From NCBI GenBank assembly GCA_003447545.1, contig DLYX01000646.1, positions 1-8,816 of the forward strand: a stretch of 8,816 bases of DNA, written 5' to 3'. The notes under the pieces are model-generated. The model saw nothing but the letters and a program-made list of their open reading frames with translations. It made no database searches and was not told the origin of the DNA. A program made the translations under genes and the position numbers. Below are positions 7,096 through 8,816 of this stretch, in pieces. Positions within the stretch are counted from its first letter, which is position 1; the number at the start of each line of letters is the position of its first letter. Origin of the DNA: Deltaproteobacteria bacterium. GTDB lineage: Bacteria; Desulfobacterota; Binatia; UBA12015.

Positions 7096-8816
7096 TCAGG
7101 AGAAGGCGGCAACGGAAAGTCGGGAAGAGTTTATCCTGCCATCTGGTTGTTCGGATTTTGATCGACGGTTTGCAGCGACGCTGCAGGCATTTGAGAACCA
7201 ACCACGCCCGGAGGTCTTTGCCGCGGCTGCGTTGGCCAGCGCAGCTACCGCTCAGGGGCGTATTTGCGTTGCCCTCGCCGAGTTTGCGGAGGAGCGGGGC
7301 TGGGTTGGGCCCGAGGCCGAATTGCTTGTGGCGGAGCGCTGGCAAGCACCGCCGCTCGATCATTGGACGAAGGTACTGCGGGAAAGCGACGTGGTAGGTG
7401 AGCCGGGTTCCTTTCACCCACTGATCCTCGATGCGGAAGGACGCCTGTATCTGCAACGGTACTGGCGTTACGAGCATCAGCTCGCCTCACGGCTGCATGA
7501 GATGTCCCGGGGGGAAGTCCCCCGGGTGGCAACCGCGGATATTTTGCAAAGCCTGACCGAGATCGAAGAGCGGGGGATGCAGCTGGCTGTGGGGCAGCGG
7601 GCGGCGGTCGCGACCGCATTGCTGCGCCAGCTCACGGTCATCGCCGGAGGCGCCGGGACCGGGAAGACGACCATCGTCGCCTGCATTCTTCGCTTGATGG
7701 GCGAGCATTGTGGTTCTCCGGGCTTTCGCGTCCGGCTGGCCGCTCCTACCGGTAAGGCGGCCAATCGTCTGGCCGAACAATTGCACCACGCGCGCAACAC
7801 GATTGATCCCGATGGTCGTATCGATACCATCCTGGACCAGGAGCCAGCGACCCTGCATCGTCTATTGGGCGGGGCGCCGAATGGGGTGCACTTCCGCCAC
7901 GACCGACAGAACCCCCTGCCGCTGGATGTTCTGGTGGTGGACGAGAGCTCGATGGTCGACGCCGCATTGATGGCGAAGGTGGTCGAGGCGATGCCCGCGC
8001 AGTCGCGGCTGATCCTCGTTGGGGACCCCGAGCAGTTGCCTCCGGTCGAAGTCGGCTCGGTCTTTGGGGAATTGGTCGGTGATGGGGCCAACTTCTCTGC
8101 GGCCGGGGCGAACCTTCTTGAGGAGGCTACGGGGGTTCCGGTACCTCCGGTCCCGCGTCAACCCGGGAGGCCGGGGGCACCGGTTCGGGACTGCGTGATT
8201 CTTCTTGACGAGTCCTTCCGATTCTCGACCGACTCGGGGATCGCCGCGTTGGCGAATGCCTTGCGTGAGGGCAACGCTCCGAGGACCTTCGCCGTCCTTG
8301 ATGGCGATTATGCCGATATCGAAGGCATTGGCGACGGGGAGCAGATGGATGCCGAGGCGCGCCGACGGATTCGGCGCGGCTACCAGCCTTTTGTCGAGGC
8401 TCTTGCTGCCGGAGCCGATCCCCGGGATGTCCTGCAGGCAGCAGCGGACTTTCGCGTTCTTGCGGTGCGGCGCGAGGGGGCCCATGGGGTGGTTGCCCTC
8501 AACGAAATGATTGAAGGCGAGTTGCGCGCCCATGGCGGCTTACCCCCTGCCGCGCCCTGGTATGCCGGCCGCTTGGTAATGGTGACCCGGAACAATCGAA
8601 CTCTGCGCCTTTTCAATGGAGATATCGGCGTGGCACTTCCCGACGCGGACGGTCGGCTGAAGGTTTTCTTTGAGGGGAGCGGCCAACTGCGTCAGGTCGC
8701 GCCAGGGCGCCTCTCTCACGTAGAGACAGTCTTTGCGATGACGGTTCACAAGAGCCAGGGCTCCGAGTACCCTGCCGTTGTCATCCCGGTGATGACCCAG
8801 CACTACGCCATGCTGC
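7076..8816 (+). CDS. recD: RecBCD exonuclease V subunit RecD, 5'-3' helicase (3' end beyond window)
   Basis: RecD is the SF1B motor that pulls the 5'-ended strand and activates the nuclease of the complex. The frame is open from ATG 7076 to the window edge, giving 580 codons; E. coli RecD has 608. Motifs seen: an N-terminal RecB-binding region (about 1-110); QRAAVATAL (Q motif region) just before Walker A GGAGTGKTT (191-199, Lys197); APTGKAANRL (Ia); VVDESSMVD (Walker B, 287-295, Glu290); GDPEQLPPV (motif III, 316-324); LDESFRF with Arg382 (motif IV); LFNGDIGVAL (around 514-516); and MTVHKSQGSE (motif V, 555-564). Motif VI (VAxTRAR-type) and the last residues should follow beyond the edge. 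No frameshift or internal stop occurs, so truncation is due only to the window. This is true RecD rather than the stand-alone RecD2 type, judging by its place after recB and its short N-terminus. Confidence 0.96.
   Translation, partial: MNFSDTDQEKAATESREEFILPSGCSDFDRRFAATLQAFENQPRPEVFAAAALASAATAQGRICVALAEFAEERGWVGPEAELLVAERWQAPPLDHWTKVLRESDVVGEPGSFHPLILDAEGRLYLQRYWRYEHQLASRLHEMSRGEVPRVATADILQSLTEIEERGMQLAVGQRAAVATALLRQLTVIAGGAGTGKTTIVACILRLMGEHCGSPGFRVRLAAPTGKAANRLAEQLHHARNTIDPDGRIDTILDQEPATLHRLLGGAPNGVHFRHDRQNPLPLDVLVVDESSMVDAALMAKVVEAMPAQSRLILVGDPEQLPPVEVGSVFGELVGDGANFSAAGANLLEEATGVPVPPVPRQPGRPGAPVRDCVILLDESFRFSTDSGIAALANALREGNAPRTFAVLDGDYADIEGIGDGEQMDAEARRRIRRGYQPFVEALAAGADPRDVLQAAADFRVLAVRREGAHGVVALNEMIEGELRAHGGLPPAAPWYAGRLVMVTRNNRTLRLFNGDIGVALPDADGRLKVFFEGSGQLRQVAPGRLSHVETVFAMTVHKSQGSEYPAVVIPVMTQHYAML

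Noticed and set aside
575..8816. Possibility that the operon is an AddAB, AdnAB or phage-defence helicase-nuclease system
   Set aside because: Gene order, the motor-dead RecC-like protein, a RecB with a C-terminal nuclease, and a RecD-type SF1B helicase all match standard RecBCD. AddAB and AdnAB have two subunits, both with nuclease domains, and no RecD.

Overview
The window is almost entirely a recC-recB-recD operon on the + strand. It encodes the three subunits of the RecBCD (exonuclease V) helicase-nuclease, which processes double-strand breaks for RecA-dependent repair and degrades unprotected linear DNA. recC and recB are complete. recD runs off the right edge after 580 codons, with probably only its last few dozen residues missing.

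Layout: bases 1-179 hold what looks like the C-terminal end of a c-type cytochrome in + frame 3, with an in-frame TAG three codons in, so it is either a decayed remnant or carries a sequence error. Bases 180-574 are poorly coding; the only candidate is a 39-codon single-span membrane peptide at 268-387. recC occupies 575-3805, recB 3802-7095 and recD 7076-end. recC and recB overlap by four bases (ATGA), and recB and recD by 20 bases, with a Shine-Dalgarno sequence for recD inside the recB coding region. This indicates one transcript with translational coupling, which suits subunits needed in a 1:1:1 complex. No gene separates recC from recB, unlike E. coli, where ptrA lies between them.

Organism: G+C is moderately high (about 60% by eye). 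All three proteins resemble the proteobacterial type of RecBCD, but RecC and RecB are shorter than the E. coli proteins and differ from them throughout, so this is not an enterobacterium. A Gram-negative proteobacterium or a related delta-type lineage is plausible; the sequence does not allow a closer placement.

How the genes work together: RecB carries the SF1 3'-5' helicase motor and the only active nuclease site. RecD is the SF1 5'-3' helicase motor. RecC is a motor-dead, nuclease-dead scaffold that splits the duplex and scans the 3' strand for Chi. The catalytic motifs expected in RecB are all present, as are those of RecD up to the window edge. The main points of interest are altered residues in the predicted Chi-reading pocket of RecC and the loss of most of the RecB 1B arm. 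I found no mobile element, CRISPR array, RNA gene or novel defence system.
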